DNA from: Channa striata
Taxonomy: Eukaryota; Chordata; Actinopteri; Anabantiformes; Channidae
Direction of reading: 5' to 3'
Assembly (NCBI GenBank): GCA_033026295.1
Contig: CM065175.1
Span: forward strand, 18,982,837 to 19,046,836
Length of the DNA: 64,000 bases
This document shows, piece by piece, positions 38,009 to 51,338 of the stretch (position 1 is the stretch's first letter; the number at the start of each line of letters is the position of its first letter). The notes under the pieces are model-generated. The model worked only from the letters and a program-made list of their open reading frames with translations. It was not told the origin of the DNA and ran no database searches. Both the position numbers and the translations under genes were made by a program.

Positions 38009-40860
38009 GAGAGGATATGAGAAGTGTGCGTTGGCGCTTCGTGCTGCTGGCTTGGGATGGGACGGGGCCACAGTGAGAGAGCGTTGTCCATTCTAATAGG
38101 GCCTTGTTAGGCCGCTGACAGAGCCAGTAACGCCACAGTTGACTGCTATTGATTCCAGACCGACGCCGTTATTGATGAGTGAGAATTTAATTCAACCAGC
38201 TCGTTTGTCAACATGACATCACCATTTAACTACAACCATGACATGGATGCGAACACCCACGGGTGAGCCAGGTCATACACACAAAGAAAGGCACATGAGT
38301 CTATAGACGCGTACAGTTTACACACACACACACACGGCCTGATAGTCAGAACTTAAGATCCTTCATCTATATCATTTACAATAAAAATCATTTTGTTCAG
38401 TATTCAAACGTTGTTTTTAACCTGCCAAATCAATCATTCAAAATGAATAACAGGCAATTACCAAGAGTGCAATAAACTATAATTTATCGCCTATGTTATG
38501 ACTAATGTGTAGCCTTAGGATGCTTCTGGCTCTTTCTGATTGGATAAATATTTCATGCCACATTCTGACCCACAGCTGAATGGAAAACATGATGTGGGAA
38601 AGAATTGAACAAATTGCTTCTTATGTATGTATTTGTTTATAACTAGTGTAGGCGACAAAAAACCATGTAACCAACCTATCAACTGCAAGCACTTTTTAAC
38701 AATGCGGAAAATTAAACAGACAAGATGCATTTTTACAAAAAGACTTTCACCGACCAGGAAATTCAGAGGAGAGACTTTTTAACAGCTTCATTTCAAACTG
38801 TTTAACTAACGTGTCTATTCTGACTATTCCTGAATAACAGTGTAAAAGAAACAATGAAATCTCTTGTTAATTTTTATGCCCACACGCCATAGGAAGGTTA
38901 CTTATTTTTGATTTAATCAAATTCATATTTTAGTCTGAGAAAAAAAGGGAAAAGTAATACACAATCTCCTGATTTATGAAAAATATATTCACTGTGAGGA
39001 AAAGAAATTCACAAATTTTCAGAAATTTGTTTCCAGCTCCTACCTGCATCCTTATTTGTTTAATTAATTTCAATAAACCAAACGCTGTGATCATTCTTGG
39101 GTAGGGTGGAAAAGTACTCTAGAAGGGAGAATCTCATCGTGGTAGTTATTTTTTAATTTGTTGGATGTTAAAAAGTATATATTGTACAAATAATGTATTG
39201 TAATCATCCTCAATTCCTAAACTTTGCTGCTACTTTCTAGTACACAACATTACATCCAGTACAGTATTTCTCAGGCTGACAAAACAGGGGCAAAGAGAGA
39301 AAATTTTTGGAAGAGCATTTTTCAATACAGCAGGGAAAAGATACAGGCTAGAAAACAATGGAACCGCCTATATATCTCTGTATGGATTGGGAGGCTTGAT
39401 ATGGAGGGAGGTGGGCAATCAGGGCCGATGAGAGCGGTCCAGCAGGGGTTATTGGCTGGAGCGGCCCCCCGGGGGGACCTCTCTCTCTTTCTGTCTTTTT
39501 CTCTCTTGCTCTTCGGACCCGTGGGTTTCTCCAGGTCCCAGGGGAGCGAAACTGTAGAGACCGACTCGCTGCAGGGGCCCTATAGGCACCAAGCAAGAAG
39601 CACACGGAGGGGGCACTCTGCCGAATTTAGGTGGTCAGACAGACAGGCAGAATCCCAAACAGACGGATGGACAAAGATAAACGAGATGGATGTCATTACC
39701 ACATATCACAGCCTTTGGATTTGGCGTGTTTGAGTGTGTGTATTTCGCTTGTCGAGCTGTGCGAACCTTTGTGAAACATGATGAGGGAGAATATATTTAA
39801 TTGGGTGAAAATCAAAATTCAGCACATAGCTGCATTTGTGCTGGAGTGATAAAGACAGAGAGAGAACAGTAGCTTCAAAGTTTCTGTCTAACACCTGCAG
39901 CAGGATAATGAGATCCAGGCCTCAGCTACTGTAAGTGTTTGTGAATACATCTGAATTCGTGTACAGGTGTTTTGACAGTGCTGCGCGTTTGCACGTGCGA
40001 ATGCCCAGTTGAGAGCCGGTTCTCTCCTTTCTTGTCGTCTTTGCGGCTGTGTCAGACGGAGGGGGAAAAGAAGAGTTTGGTCCGGATAGTGCGTAGAGGA
40101 CGAAGGGGTGGATGTTGTAGGTGTTAGCATCCCTCCTCCTCCTCCTGCTCCTCACCTCCCCGTCCTGCTCTGCCCCTCCAACACCATCTTATTTTCCCCT
40201 CCTTCAATCTCACACACCCTCCCTCCATCCCTCTCTTCCACAGACGCGCACAACCACACTACATTCTACAAGAAATAATTGCTTTTGTCTGGAAGGAGTG
40301 TAGGGAGGAGGGAAAGGGGGCGCGCATGGCTCCCTCAGTAGAGAGAAGGGGGTCTTTGAAGGACAACTAGTCACTTCTCTCTTTCCTCCTTCTTTCTCCT
40401 CTTTTTGCCTCACCTACATTCCCCTCTTTCTGTCTTTCCACCTCACTTTTCTCACAGATTTCCCCCTCTGCTCTCCTCTTCTCCCTCCCTTCCTTGCTCT
40501 CCATCCTTTTCCTCTCCCTTCCCTCTGTCCCCTCTTCTCCTTTTCCTCTCCTCCTCTTGCTCCTTTTCCCCTCCTCTCCCTGCTGTCATCTGTCATACGT
40601 GAAGCGGAGGGAGAAGGACAATAAAACCTGGTTGTCTCCTACAGGGGATGACACATTTTTCATAATTAAGAATAAACCAGTTTGGGTGCGCACACATTTC
40701 TCAGAAATGTTGTTGTGTGCTGTTGAGAGAGAAAATGACAACTCTGGTGATGACAGGGAAATTATTCAGTTTATGTGCGGCTTTCATTAAACCAGGCCTA
40801 ATCACCTACAGAATAAAGTGAGCTAACAGTCCTGGGGGACTGGGCTTTCAGGCCCTACAG

Positions 40861-40944
40861 GAGCAAGAGCTTGCTCGTTCCTATTGATTTGCCCGTATTG
40901 ACTGCAATGTTTAAGGTATAGATTTTTCTATTTAAAAATCTATA
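40861..40944. other. two perfect short hairpins
   Basis: GAGCAAG-AG-CTTGCTC at 40861-40876 (7-bp stem) and TATAGATTTTT-CTATTT-AAAAATCTATA at 40917-40944 (11-bp perfect stem, 6-nt loop). No known RNA family recognised. Confidence 0.5.
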
Positions 40945-41099
40945 TCGACAATAATCTGGTGTGTAAGAGCCCGGCGCTGACTGATGCTGGCCTGTAATTG
41001 ACAGCGTGTAACATGTTGGTGCCGGGGAGAGAGAGGGCAGAAGGCGAGGAGAGGCATGCTGAGGAGGCCGGCAGAGAACCAGATCCAGGAGGAAAGGAG

Positions 41100-41470
41100 G
41101 AGAGGAAGGTGGTGACCCCCTCTGCCATGGGGGGGCTGATCCCCTCAGGCCCTCTTAATGAGATCTATTTGTGAAATATGCACCATTTTAAACACGTTCT
41201 TGGAAAACAATCATGCCTGTGGTGCTTTCATGTCACTTAGCTTATGCAGGATAAATATGAACCAACATGCATTTTCTTCTTGTGAACCATGCTCATATTT
41301 CTCATGCTTGGAACAGCAGTAGCCGCTCCTGTCTTCCTATATCTGAATAACCTAATGATACAGCCTCGTCTGCTCAGGAGGGCTTATTGAAAGCAGCAGT
41401 AATGACATAACTTAATTGTGTGCATGCTGGGTATCCTGGTAGGTATTAACCTTAAGCATCTATAGGTATC
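41100..41470. promoter_or_regulatory. enhancer-like unique block
   Basis: Non-repetitive sequence between two low-complexity regions with many developmental-factor-type sites: TCTTAATGAGATC, AACATGCATTTTC, AACCTAATGATAC, CATAACTTAATTG. No coding signal. Conservation is expected but cannot be tested here. Confidence 0.25.
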
Positions 41471-41639
41471 CATGTTTTTTTATTTTTTATTGTGCCTTAT
41501 CCCTTCCCAGGCAGGCCAGCAGCAGCCTAATGCACTGATCACCATTGGCATCATTATGGCAGGTATTATTAAGAGGGGGGAAAAAATCCAGAAATCAATA
41601 CAGGATACCTTTTGCAGCGGTAGTGAAAACGAGGGAGCT

Positions 41640-41735
41640 GGGGGTGGGTGGGTGGGTGGGTGGCTGGTAGGGAGGAGGGGAGGGAGGAAGCGATGGAGGG
41701 AGGGAGGGAGGGAGGTGCGGGGGTGGGGTGCTGAT
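41640..41735 (+). repeat. G-rich tract with G-quadruplex potential
   Basis: GGGGG followed by four T-GGG units at 41640-41660, then repeated GGGA/GGAG units at 41668-41717 and GCGGGGGTGGGG. Meets the usual four-G-run criterion at least twice on the plus strand. Lies a few hundred bases upstream of the candidate exon/CpG block. Confidence 0.8.
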
Positions 41736-41939
41736 GTGTGAGTAGTAGCGGGTCCTCTCTCGCTTCAATGTTGCGGCCAGCCTAGTGGCAGATCGCTACA
41801 ATCCTGGAGGGAGCCGGGTCGAATGAGCTATTGGGGTTCCCAGATAATAACGGGGACAGACAGACAGACAAAACAGACACACAGGCGGATGGACGGAGAT
41901 AGGCAAGTGTTCCGATAAAACGCGACACCACAAGCGGAT

Positions 41940-43500
41940 CCTTTACGCTTCCTTATTTCCGTTGCTGTGTGTGTTTCACCGGGCTTCTCTCTCTCTCTCT
42001 CTCTCTCTCTTCTTTTTTTTTATTATTTATTTATTCGCGGTATTTATTTATTTATTTATTTATCGATTGATTGCGTTTTAATTACTGCCTTGTGACAGAG
42101 AGCGAGGGAGGAGGAGCGTCAGGGCCAAAGCGCGCGTTGTGTTTGTGTGCGTGCGTGCGTGTGTGAGTGTGTGTGTGTGTGTGTGTGAGTGTGTGTGTCA
42201 GCCTCGCTTGTTTATTTATTTGTTGATTGTAGCTTTTAACGAAGCCGTTTCCAAACGACGGGATTCGCCGCTTCGTGCGAGCGGATGAGTGTCTTAGCTT
42301 TATGTAGCCTTCATGCAAAGGAGAGAGGAGACGGCGCGCAGCTAGAGACCAAAAAAAACAAAAAAACAACCCACAAACCAAATATTACAGAAATCCAAAT
42401 AAGACTTTATAACTCTGCCGGCCTTTTACACTGTCTTGTCTATTTCTATATGTATCACACTTTATTGCAAAGCGAATACCAAAGCAGCAAAGCCCGGCCG
42501 GGGATGCTACAGGAGTAGGCTAGCGACTGTTCCCATGCCTTTCCACACACCGAGGGAGAGGATGAGATAAGCTCCCGGGCCTCAGTGTTCACTCCGGGGG
42601 GAGGATTCAGCGGTGCGACGGTGGCACAGAGACGCGCACAGGTGACACGCAGCCTTCCGGTCGTCAGAGCCGTAGACCTGGAATTGGAGCCCAACTTTTC
42701 GCGTAGCCCAAAGAAGTGAGGAGCGATCTCGCCTCCGTCCGTCTGTGTGTCGCTCTGGACTGTCAGTCTAACCGCTGCACTCAATGTTCTATGCACATTT
42801 ACGCCAAAACTAATGCCGGCCCCCAGTCGCCATCAGCACACGTAAATAAAAGTGTGCAGCCGGGCTACATGTGCACACAGCCACCGGCCAATGTTGTGAG
42901 CTCTCCGCACCGCAGATCCCCTCACAGCTGTCTACCAGAGGAACGGAGGAAGGCACGGGAGCTCCAGGGGAGGACCGAGCTCATTACGGCGCTTCTGTCC
43001 GATTATTTCACCGAAACACGAAGCCTGAGGAAGATCATGTTTGTTCCTTTGCCGGTGCCGTTCGTCTTTCAGAGAACTGCCCCTGACCTCAACGCCTGGC
43101 GTCTCAAGTCCCCTCTGGCTCTCCGCTCCAACTCCGGTAAGACATTTTTCTCCTCTCCCTGCTTCGCCTCCTTCCATGTCGCTGAGCCGCGCAGACGCGC
43201 CCCGCCTTTGCTCGGTGCCGATGCGCTTGCGGCGGGCAGACACACACACACACACCCGCGCACACACACACACACACACGCTTCTCCTCCGGCTCCGTTT
43301 AAAGCCTTTGACCGAGTCCTGTTAAACACTCGGGGCGTCAAAGAAGCGTTTTCCCCGAAAGCGATGCGGCTTCCACACTGACTGGAAATGACCTGCGTAA
43401 AATGTCCGTTTTTTTTTGGCCGTCCATTCTGTGGAGCGATGCGCCACGGTTTCCACGCATGTGTTTGTTGTCCCCGCAGCCTGTGCGTCGCCTTCTCCCG
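41940..43500 (+). promoter_or_regulatory. CpG-rich promoter/first-exon block
   Basis: Begins with (CT)n at 41986-42011, (TTTA)n at about 42038-42062 and TGCG/TG repeats at 42138-42198. It then becomes CpG-rich (42560-43500). An open segment ends at AACTCCG|GTAAGAC (exon end 43136), a strong donor. The last in-frame ATG, at 43038 (AAGATCATGT), gives MFVPLPVPFVFQ...ALRSNSG, leaving in phase 1; upstream in-frame ATGs exist from about 42790. Nothing is recognisable by similarity. Best reading: first exon and 5' UTR of a long plus-strand gene. Confidence 0.4.
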
Positions 43501-45933
43501 GTATTTTCTCTCTCTTGTCTCCGTCCCCATCCTTCCCCTCTCCTCCACTGCCTGCGCCTGAGCCTCAGCCTCCGTCTCTCCCCAACTAGACTCTCGGCAG
43601 GCAGGGAATATTCATGCCAACTTATCGATCCTGCGAAGATCGATTCCTGGGCCGGTGGAAGCAGGGAGAGGGGGAGATAGAAGGAGAGAGTAGGTGCATG
43701 GAGGAGTACGGACGTGCAAGACCAGAGGGGGAAACACCTTCATTCTCGGTTTTTATTGCTTTGTCTTTTCTAATTGGGCTTTATTCGTGTACACAAGTTC
43801 CTGCCTGGGCTCGCCCAGCATCTCTGGTTCACCGTGGCAGCGGCTGCGGCGCTCACATGCGTCCTGCTCAGGGTCCTTGCAAACCCCGCTGGAAACAGAC
43901 AGTTTACTACATCCCTCTGTCCCGTTGACGCCTGGCTGCACGGTGAAAAGCGGAGGAGCCGGGTGGGGTGGCTGGTTGGGATGGGTGGGGGGGTTCTGTG
44001 GAGTCAGGGAGGGGGGGAGGATGTAGGCTGGGGCCGGGGCGCCGTCTGCGTTTCATCTGCGCTGAAGCGGAATAAAAGGATCCGTGGTGGGAGCAGCCAG
44101 GCCGGCTTCGCTGTGTCACTGACTGTCGTTGTGAGAGAGTTGCAGCTCCGTCCAGCTTCGACTGTTACTCAGACAAGCAACAGCTGCTCAGCTGCTTGGA
44201 GAGGGCAGGGTGCGCAGGCTTCAGTGTCATGCATGTGTTTGTTTTCGGGGAAATGATGAAAAAGACCATATGAGTTCACTGGGCTTTTATTTGCTACAGG
44301 TTTTGGCATTAGACTCCAATTAATATACACACAGTAACTTGCACATTGATATGTGAATGTGGTTGATGTTCAAGGCCCTTTCATGCTAGATCGGCTCTTA
44401 AAGGGCCAGGCAGGCACCCCCACCCTCAAATGCACACCTCCCCTCTCATTTCCAGATCAGTTCAAGTCCATTTGATTCCAGAGATGCCAGGCTTCACCCT
44501 TACGCTCAGTCATCAGTGCACAACATTTGACAGTCAAGGGAAAGGTGATAGAGGGGGAGAGGGAGCTGTTACTCGCCATATCTCCAGAGATGTATACACA
44601 CAGGAGAGGGTTTGGAGGAGTGTGTGTGTGTGTGTGTGTGTGTGAAGGAACAGGGTCCAGGGAGGTGGAGTTTTCGCGCTGCGCACGTTGAAGAATGGCG
44701 AATGTCAGAACGAGATAAAAAAAAGTGGAAAGAGAGAGCTGGGGAGAGAGAGAAGCGGGTGAAAGTAAGAGTAGATGACAGAGTGAAAAACGAGGAGGGA
44801 AAGGAAAACCCAGTTTGAGCTTGAGAGGTGAGAGTAAACCACAGATGAGCCATTATGTTGCAGTGTTCTGGGCCAGGGCCAGCATCTGAATAAGCAGGCA
44901 AACTGATGGGATGTTTCCAACGGCTGCCGGATTCCTTAGATGGCGGGATAACAGAGATTCACAAAGCTATGCTGATTTTATTCCGTTTTGATAACACGGT
45001 ACAAGGTGCTGTCCTTTTCAAACTCGGAGGGTTTGTCGCTGAAAAGTGTGCTGGGAGGGCAACATCCGAGAACTGAAACACCACCATGTCATTTCCACCC
45101 AACACGAAACAGCAGCACACTGAATGTTTGCACTGAGTGAAATAAAGTTTAAGATACCAAGGATGTGCTGTCAGTAATTTGTTGTGTGGTTCAGACAAAG
45201 AATCTTTTCTTTCCCAGCCTCCACAAGTAGTTCACACCAGACATCTTACTTACACACTGATTTGTAGGGCTCTTGACTCAAGCTCTCAGTTAACTTGTCT
45301 CTTTGACTGGTGGCAGATCCTTGACTCCTTTGAGTTGGAGCTCTGAGCCGGGTCAGAGGTCACGGTGGCAGTGTTTGACTCAGCCCAACCTGACCCTTCC
45401 CTGCCCTCTGTGTTTTTATTCTCTTTCATGTTACAAAAGGCCTCAAGCTCTCGTGCACAACCCCTGTGGACACACATGTGCGCACAGACATACAAACAGA
45501 TTGACCATCGCGTAGCATAAAACAAGCATGTGAGGCCATTTTCCACCTGGATAGCGAGGTGCTCTAACAGATCCAGGTTTTGTTCTATTTTTAATGGCAT
45601 TGTGTCTGTGAAGGTACAGGTCAGGGCCACTGTTATGTGAACTGTTTGTGTGTGTGTGTGTTGTAAAGTGGTTTGTGAAGCTATCAGCATTAACTGGTGT
45701 ATGAAAGTTTAATGGGACATAGAGGAGAAACCGCAGGTTTCCCACACAGCGCAGGGCTTCATATGATATGATGGCACATCAAGGAGACTGGAGACTGCTT
45801 TCCTCTCGCTCTCTTTTTCTCTCCATTTCTCACAAAGACACACACACCTACTGTAGATTCAGTTCGTCTCAGCTATGCACCTTCTGTCACACACCATTAA
45901 CCACTATCTCCTACCATATAGTGTCCAACTCTC

Positions 45934-45970
<37 letters not shown>

Positions 45971-48464
45971 CTTGTACTCACACACTTTAGCCTTTGTGGA
46001 GTTTTTATTGGCTTTGCATTTGAAACAAATTAGCATGTAACAACACAGACACTGATACTGTCATTCCTCATCAGATTTCCCGATGAAAAAATGCAAATGT
46101 TTTTATTTCAGGCACTGTATTCAAATACATTGCTCAACCTTAGTCCGTCAATCAGCACGTTTAGAGTTCTCTGTCTGGACTTCGGAGCTACTTTTCAAAA
46201 CCTTTCCACTGTACATGTGTAGGCAGCGCTGGCGCGAGCGTTCGATTGTTGCGTGATGTGAGGCCATGCATGTGTTTACCCATTTGCTCTGTGTGTGAGG
46301 AAGAAAGAAAAAGATTGCATATGTGTGTGCGCACAAGCGCGAGCAGACGTAAAAACTAGTGTGTGTAGGTATAGATCGGTTTGTGGAGGGGAGCGTGGAA
46401 GTCGCAGTGTTAACATGATTGCAAATGACAAAATGTCAACCTGGGTTTGTTAGCAACATAATGGGGAATCAATAGACACGAGAAAGATGTCAATACTACA
46501 TGCTTTATTGCATTAAGCTACCTCTCTCCTTCTCTGTAGCCCTCTCTCTCCTCTTCTTTTCCCTTTCCCTCCTACTTGCTCCTGCTCTCTGTCACAATAC
46601 AGTTCTCTCTCCCTCCTCTCCGCTTCTCTCCCTGTGGTAGTGAATTAGATTGCAGTATATGAGCCAGCCACAGGGCTCTGAATGCAGCAGGCTGATGGCA
46701 GAATGCTTTTTAGGAGCTAATGGGCTATTGGTTCAGCTATTTACGTATATTAGGCTCACATAGATGCCCCTGACACACTTTAACAAGATGACCTGAAGGA
46801 GCCACTATAGTGAAACCTCATGTTTTTATGCAATGGGACTAAAATCATATGACAACCTAATCAAAAGTCTTTAAAAGTGATCACAGGATATTATTGAAAT
46901 CATTGGTCAACGTCTAAAGCATGTTAATGACAATATAAAACTAACTGTGAGCGTGTTGTGTATGTCCACTCTTAGACATTTGTTACTTAGGCTGGTGATA
47001 TTTTCTTAGCAATTATGTAGCATTTGGGAATTAAAGCCTTTTACCTGGTTTTCGGATTAAACCAAATAAGTCTATAAGCACATAACAGTAAGGTGTTATT
47101 TGTGTTACAGCAGGATGTGAAAATTCTTTATAATCCTATTATAGTTTTACCTTTTTATGGATTTGTGCAGGTGTGCAGATGGGCCAATAGGTTATATTTA
47201 TATATGGTGTGTGGATGTGTCTGTTGATGGTTAAGACTAATGTAGTATTAATGCTGATGAGGTCCCACAGCTCATTAGCAGCAGTGAGTGGTATTACAGT
47301 TTCTCCTAGGGAACAGGCCACATACATTTACACCACATCGTCATCAGCCATGCGTCGAGTCACACACTCATGCACGATCTTTTGCACCAAGCAATGACCT
47401 TTACACAAATATTTTTAAACATGCATAAAGACACTTTACAGCTGGGCACAGCATAAAACAGTGGAAACACATTCATCTCCAGTCTATCACAGAATCGGCG
47501 CGCACACACAAATGCACAGATACTGTGCGGAATCATTTTGTGCTGTTGTTCGCTGTGTCCAGTGAAATACAGCCCGGCATTAGTCCTAATCAGGGGCTGG
47601 GTGAGCAGGCCACTTAATCAGACCTATCACCCACGGAACACACACAGAGAGGGAGAGATGGAGTGTGAGAGCATCTGTGTGTGTGGGCAGTTAATCAACA
47701 CATCAACAGGAATAAACAAAGCACCTGACTCCATCCTGGCTATTGATTTGTACGTCTCTCTGCATGTCCCGGTGCCTCTTCTGTCTCCTCCCATAACACA
47801 CAGATGATGTACATACATCCTTGACCTCTGCATGTGGGACATCCTGAGTGTACGCCGACACTCGGCCCGTGGCGGGCTGGCTGTGATCAGGGTTTAAGTG
47901 GGCTGCACCGCAAGCCACCAATCACCTACATCACTCCAGGAAGTCGAAGCAAGCCTTTAAACTCCTGCTGGCCATATTGAACACTTGATTAGCTGAGATT
48001 GCCTGATTTATTCAAACATCAGTGCAATGGCCCAGTGGAAGATTCACTACATTCCCTTGGTGAGAAGGACCGAAGCTTCGTGCGTGTCTTCGTACCAAAC
48101 AAGGTCCGAAGAGTCTATTTGCTGAGATGACCGTGGTCTCATAAACAGACCAACAATGTGTTCTCGCCAGCTGCTGTCTTTTTTGTTGTTGATTGCCGTA
48201 GGCTGTCACCTCTGCCACCCCGCTCATGTGCCAGTACATTTAGATAATAAAAAAGACCAATAAAATCCAGAGGTTTGATTGGGTGTCTCCCCTTAGCCCA
48301 GCAGAGAGACGACTAAATCAGGGGTCCTTCTCTCCATTTCATTTAGCTGATAAGATTTATGGTAATGAAAGGGTCCTATTAACCTCTGGGGTTCTACGGC
48401 TGTCCTTCAGAGTGAGAGTGTTTGAGTGTGATCGGGTTTTAAGGTGGAGCCAGCACGTGCACAT

Positions 48465-48465
<1 letters not shown>

Positions 48466-48503
<38 letters not shown>
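48466..48503. repeat. (CA)19 microsatellite
   Basis: 38-bp perfect CA array after CACGTGCACATG. Confidence 0.95.
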
Positions 48504-48506
<3 letters not shown>

Positions 48507-51338
48507 TCCCCAAAAGCAGCTCAGCTCTTTGAGAGAGTTGAATACGTCTAATCTCTGTCCTCTCTTTCTCCTCTCGGCATTTTCCCTTTTTTCTTTATCC
48601 TCTCTATCCTTCCTGTTCTTCATCCTTTTCCCGGCAGGACTGCTGCTCTGAAATTAATCTGTTGTATGCCACCACCTCTCCCCCTCTTTCTTACTCGTAC
48701 TTTTCTTTTCTAAGTGCATTGTCCCACTCTTGTTCTGATTGCTTGAGAAAGCATCAGGATATTTACAATGCTCCAGTTGAAAGTTGAAAAAAAAAAGCCC
48801 ATGTAACTGATTTTAAACCTAAAAGCATATTCCAGAAACTTTTCACTGTTTAATTTTACATTTTTCACACACCTCGGGTGTGTTGCTAATTTTTCCAGCC
48901 TGGCTTGTTTTGTTCCTCCATTCATCCAAACCAGCCATATATTCACTGGTTGTCTGTAAATATTAGGGGGCAGATGTGGGGGTGTCGGGGGGGAGGTGTA
49001 AACCCCTCCTTCTCATGTACAAGGGCTGCAGCCCTGTGTCCCTTTGTCTGCTTGTAAAGAGGTTGAGGGAGGAGGTGAGCGGGGGGTACCGGAGGAGTGA
49101 CTAAGTGACCTCTCTCTCCCCTTTCTTTTGACGCTGCCATGTTCTATCCATTTTGTCGTGCACGTCCCTCTCCCACCCTCCTCTTTCATCCTCTTTCGTT
49201 CCCCCTTTTTTCAGCCTGGTTAAGTCGCCACGGCTCTTGGTCTCATGTGCCCTGTTCTCTCTTCTTCTCCCCCTCTCTCTAACCCCTTTTCTCTCCTTGC
49301 ATCTTCAGCAGCAGCAGCAGCCTGGTTGCCAAAGTGTCTCTAGGACACATTAAGGCCCATAAAAGCCTAGTCTGCGCTCACACTCTTAACCACCAGTCAG
49401 AGGTAGTGTACAAAAGTGACTTTAAATGAGTCTGTGATTACTCTGGAACATGGAGAAATACTGAAGTGGCCAAGAGAGTGTGAGACAAGGCCGGAGCATC
49501 AGAAAGAGGGGGAGAAAGAAAGGCTCTTGGTTGTTTCTTGAGTCTCTTAAGGAAAATTGAACAGAAACGAATATTTGTTTCTCTCACAGATAAGAGCTAA
49601 AAAGGCTACCTGAGTGGAACCAGCGACTAAAAGTTGTAATCCAAATTTCCTGCCGCCTACCCCCTTCATCAAACCCGGACCACCCTTCCCCTCCCCGTCA
49701 CCTCTTTTACTAATTGGCCACATGCTGCCTTGAGTGACAAGTGTAATCATCAGTCAAATTATGATGGGGGACGAAGGTGGAGACCAGGGGAGGTGGAGAC
49801 CGAGAACAGCAGAAGGTGGTTATGGGGGGATTGAAAGGAAGTGCTTTGATCAGAGACAGAGAGGGGGTAAGCAGGCAAGCAGACAGAGCTACATGGAAAC
49901 CTGCTGTCCACACACCTGCTGCTCCATAGATGGGCAACATTAGCACCCCCAGACCCGAGAGTGCTGCCAAACTTCACCGGCAACCGTCCGTACAGCTCCA
50001 GTGGACAAAAGCACACTGATTATTGTCACAATTTCCAACTTCCACTTTTCCAGCTTTTCCTCTGTTCCTCATTTCAACCTGAGCAGCAGCAAACCACATT
50101 TGCCGTCGTTACAAATGCAATATTGTAAAACAGTGAAATCAAATCTGGGCGTGGTAGCGGCAGAGTCTTTGATTCTCACTCGGACACAGCAGCTCTGCGT
50201 TATATTTGGATGGACTTTGTTGGCAGGAGCAGATGTTCGCTCTCCGGCCCGTTAACGAGGTTTACAGTAATTAGGAGTGCTGATGAAGCGCTTTGATTCT
50301 CTGGCTGTGGCGGCCCGCTCATTAGCGGCTAGGTAGCTAGCGCTGCGGCAGGCGCTCCAGTCACATCCTATTAGACGACTCAGTGTACACTCTGAATTAG
50401 AAGCAGGAGATTAAGTGGAGATGAAAACTGACTGGTTGCGTGCACGCACATCAGTGCACACGCATACACACAGACACACATAAATTAAGACTCTTTTAAA
50501 AAAGACCAGCAAAAGTCCACATATGCCGGCTGTTATAATGAGGTGGGCAGATGAAAATTCCGGCTTTGGCACCAGCCAGAAAATGTTAAAAGACACTAAT
50601 TGGAGCAGGTCTTGAACTAAACATGAGATATCCCTCATGTGTCTGCATTTTCTAAAAATACTGTGGAAGTACATTTTGGCAAGTTATATAAAATACTCAT
50701 ACACATAGACTCCCGGTTTTGACACTACTGTGCATGTGTTATTCCTACCAATCAAAGAAAACCAAAGGACAACCTTGAAAGTGCTCCAACACCTTTTTTT
50801 AGCTTCTGCTTTACGCCTCACTCTTTGTCAATACTCTCTGCATGCTCCTCTACGCTCGCTCCTCTCTCTCGTCGTCTTTTCTGTGATGGAGTGATTATTG
50901 AGGACGTGGCTCCTGTGTTTAACGCCGGTTGATGAAGTCTGCCTTTGTCTGCCTGCGCTAACCTGTCGCAACCGGGACACCGCTTATAGCAAAATCAATA
51001 CACAGAGCAGAAGAGAGAGGGAGAAGCCGGGCAAGGGAGGTAGAGAAAAGAAAAGCAAGCGACAGGGAAGGAGTGGTGGGTGTTTGAAAGTAGAGGAGTG
51101 AGAGAGGAAGTCACCGGTAAGAAAAAAGAATAGAGTGAAACGGAGGAAATTTAACTGTTTGATGCTGTGTGGCCGGTGGACGGCTTGTGTCACTCACAGC
51201 GCCTGTGTGTGTTTGTAAGTCAGCACCTTTATGTATATATTTGATTTGCCTGTATCCGGCCTTGACCGAGGGGCGAGTATCACTTCTGGTGTGTGTGCAT
51301 GTGATTGTTTAAGTGTGTGTACACAAGAAGATGAACAG

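Larger units (their letters stand above)
33920..40850. other. non-coding, microsatellite-rich DNA
   Basis: Holds TG/CA arrays at 34323-34348, 34441-34461, 36484-36513, 36751-36786 and 37979-38006. There are scattered CACACA runs, a CCCCCCGGGGGG palindrome at 39465-39476, and a CT-rich stretch at 40130-40600. 38090-38240 is unique, with TAAT-type sites (GTTATTGATGAGTG, GAATTTAATTC), and looks enhancer-like. Open frames up to 178 aa (36380-36916, minus) arise from TG repeats. No gene recognised. Confidence 0.4.

Noticed and set aside
42716..43381. Treating the whole 221-aa frame as a protein
   Set aside because: It begins at a GTG and runs past a strong GTAAGA donor at 43137. Only the part before the donor could be exon, and its start codon is uncertain.
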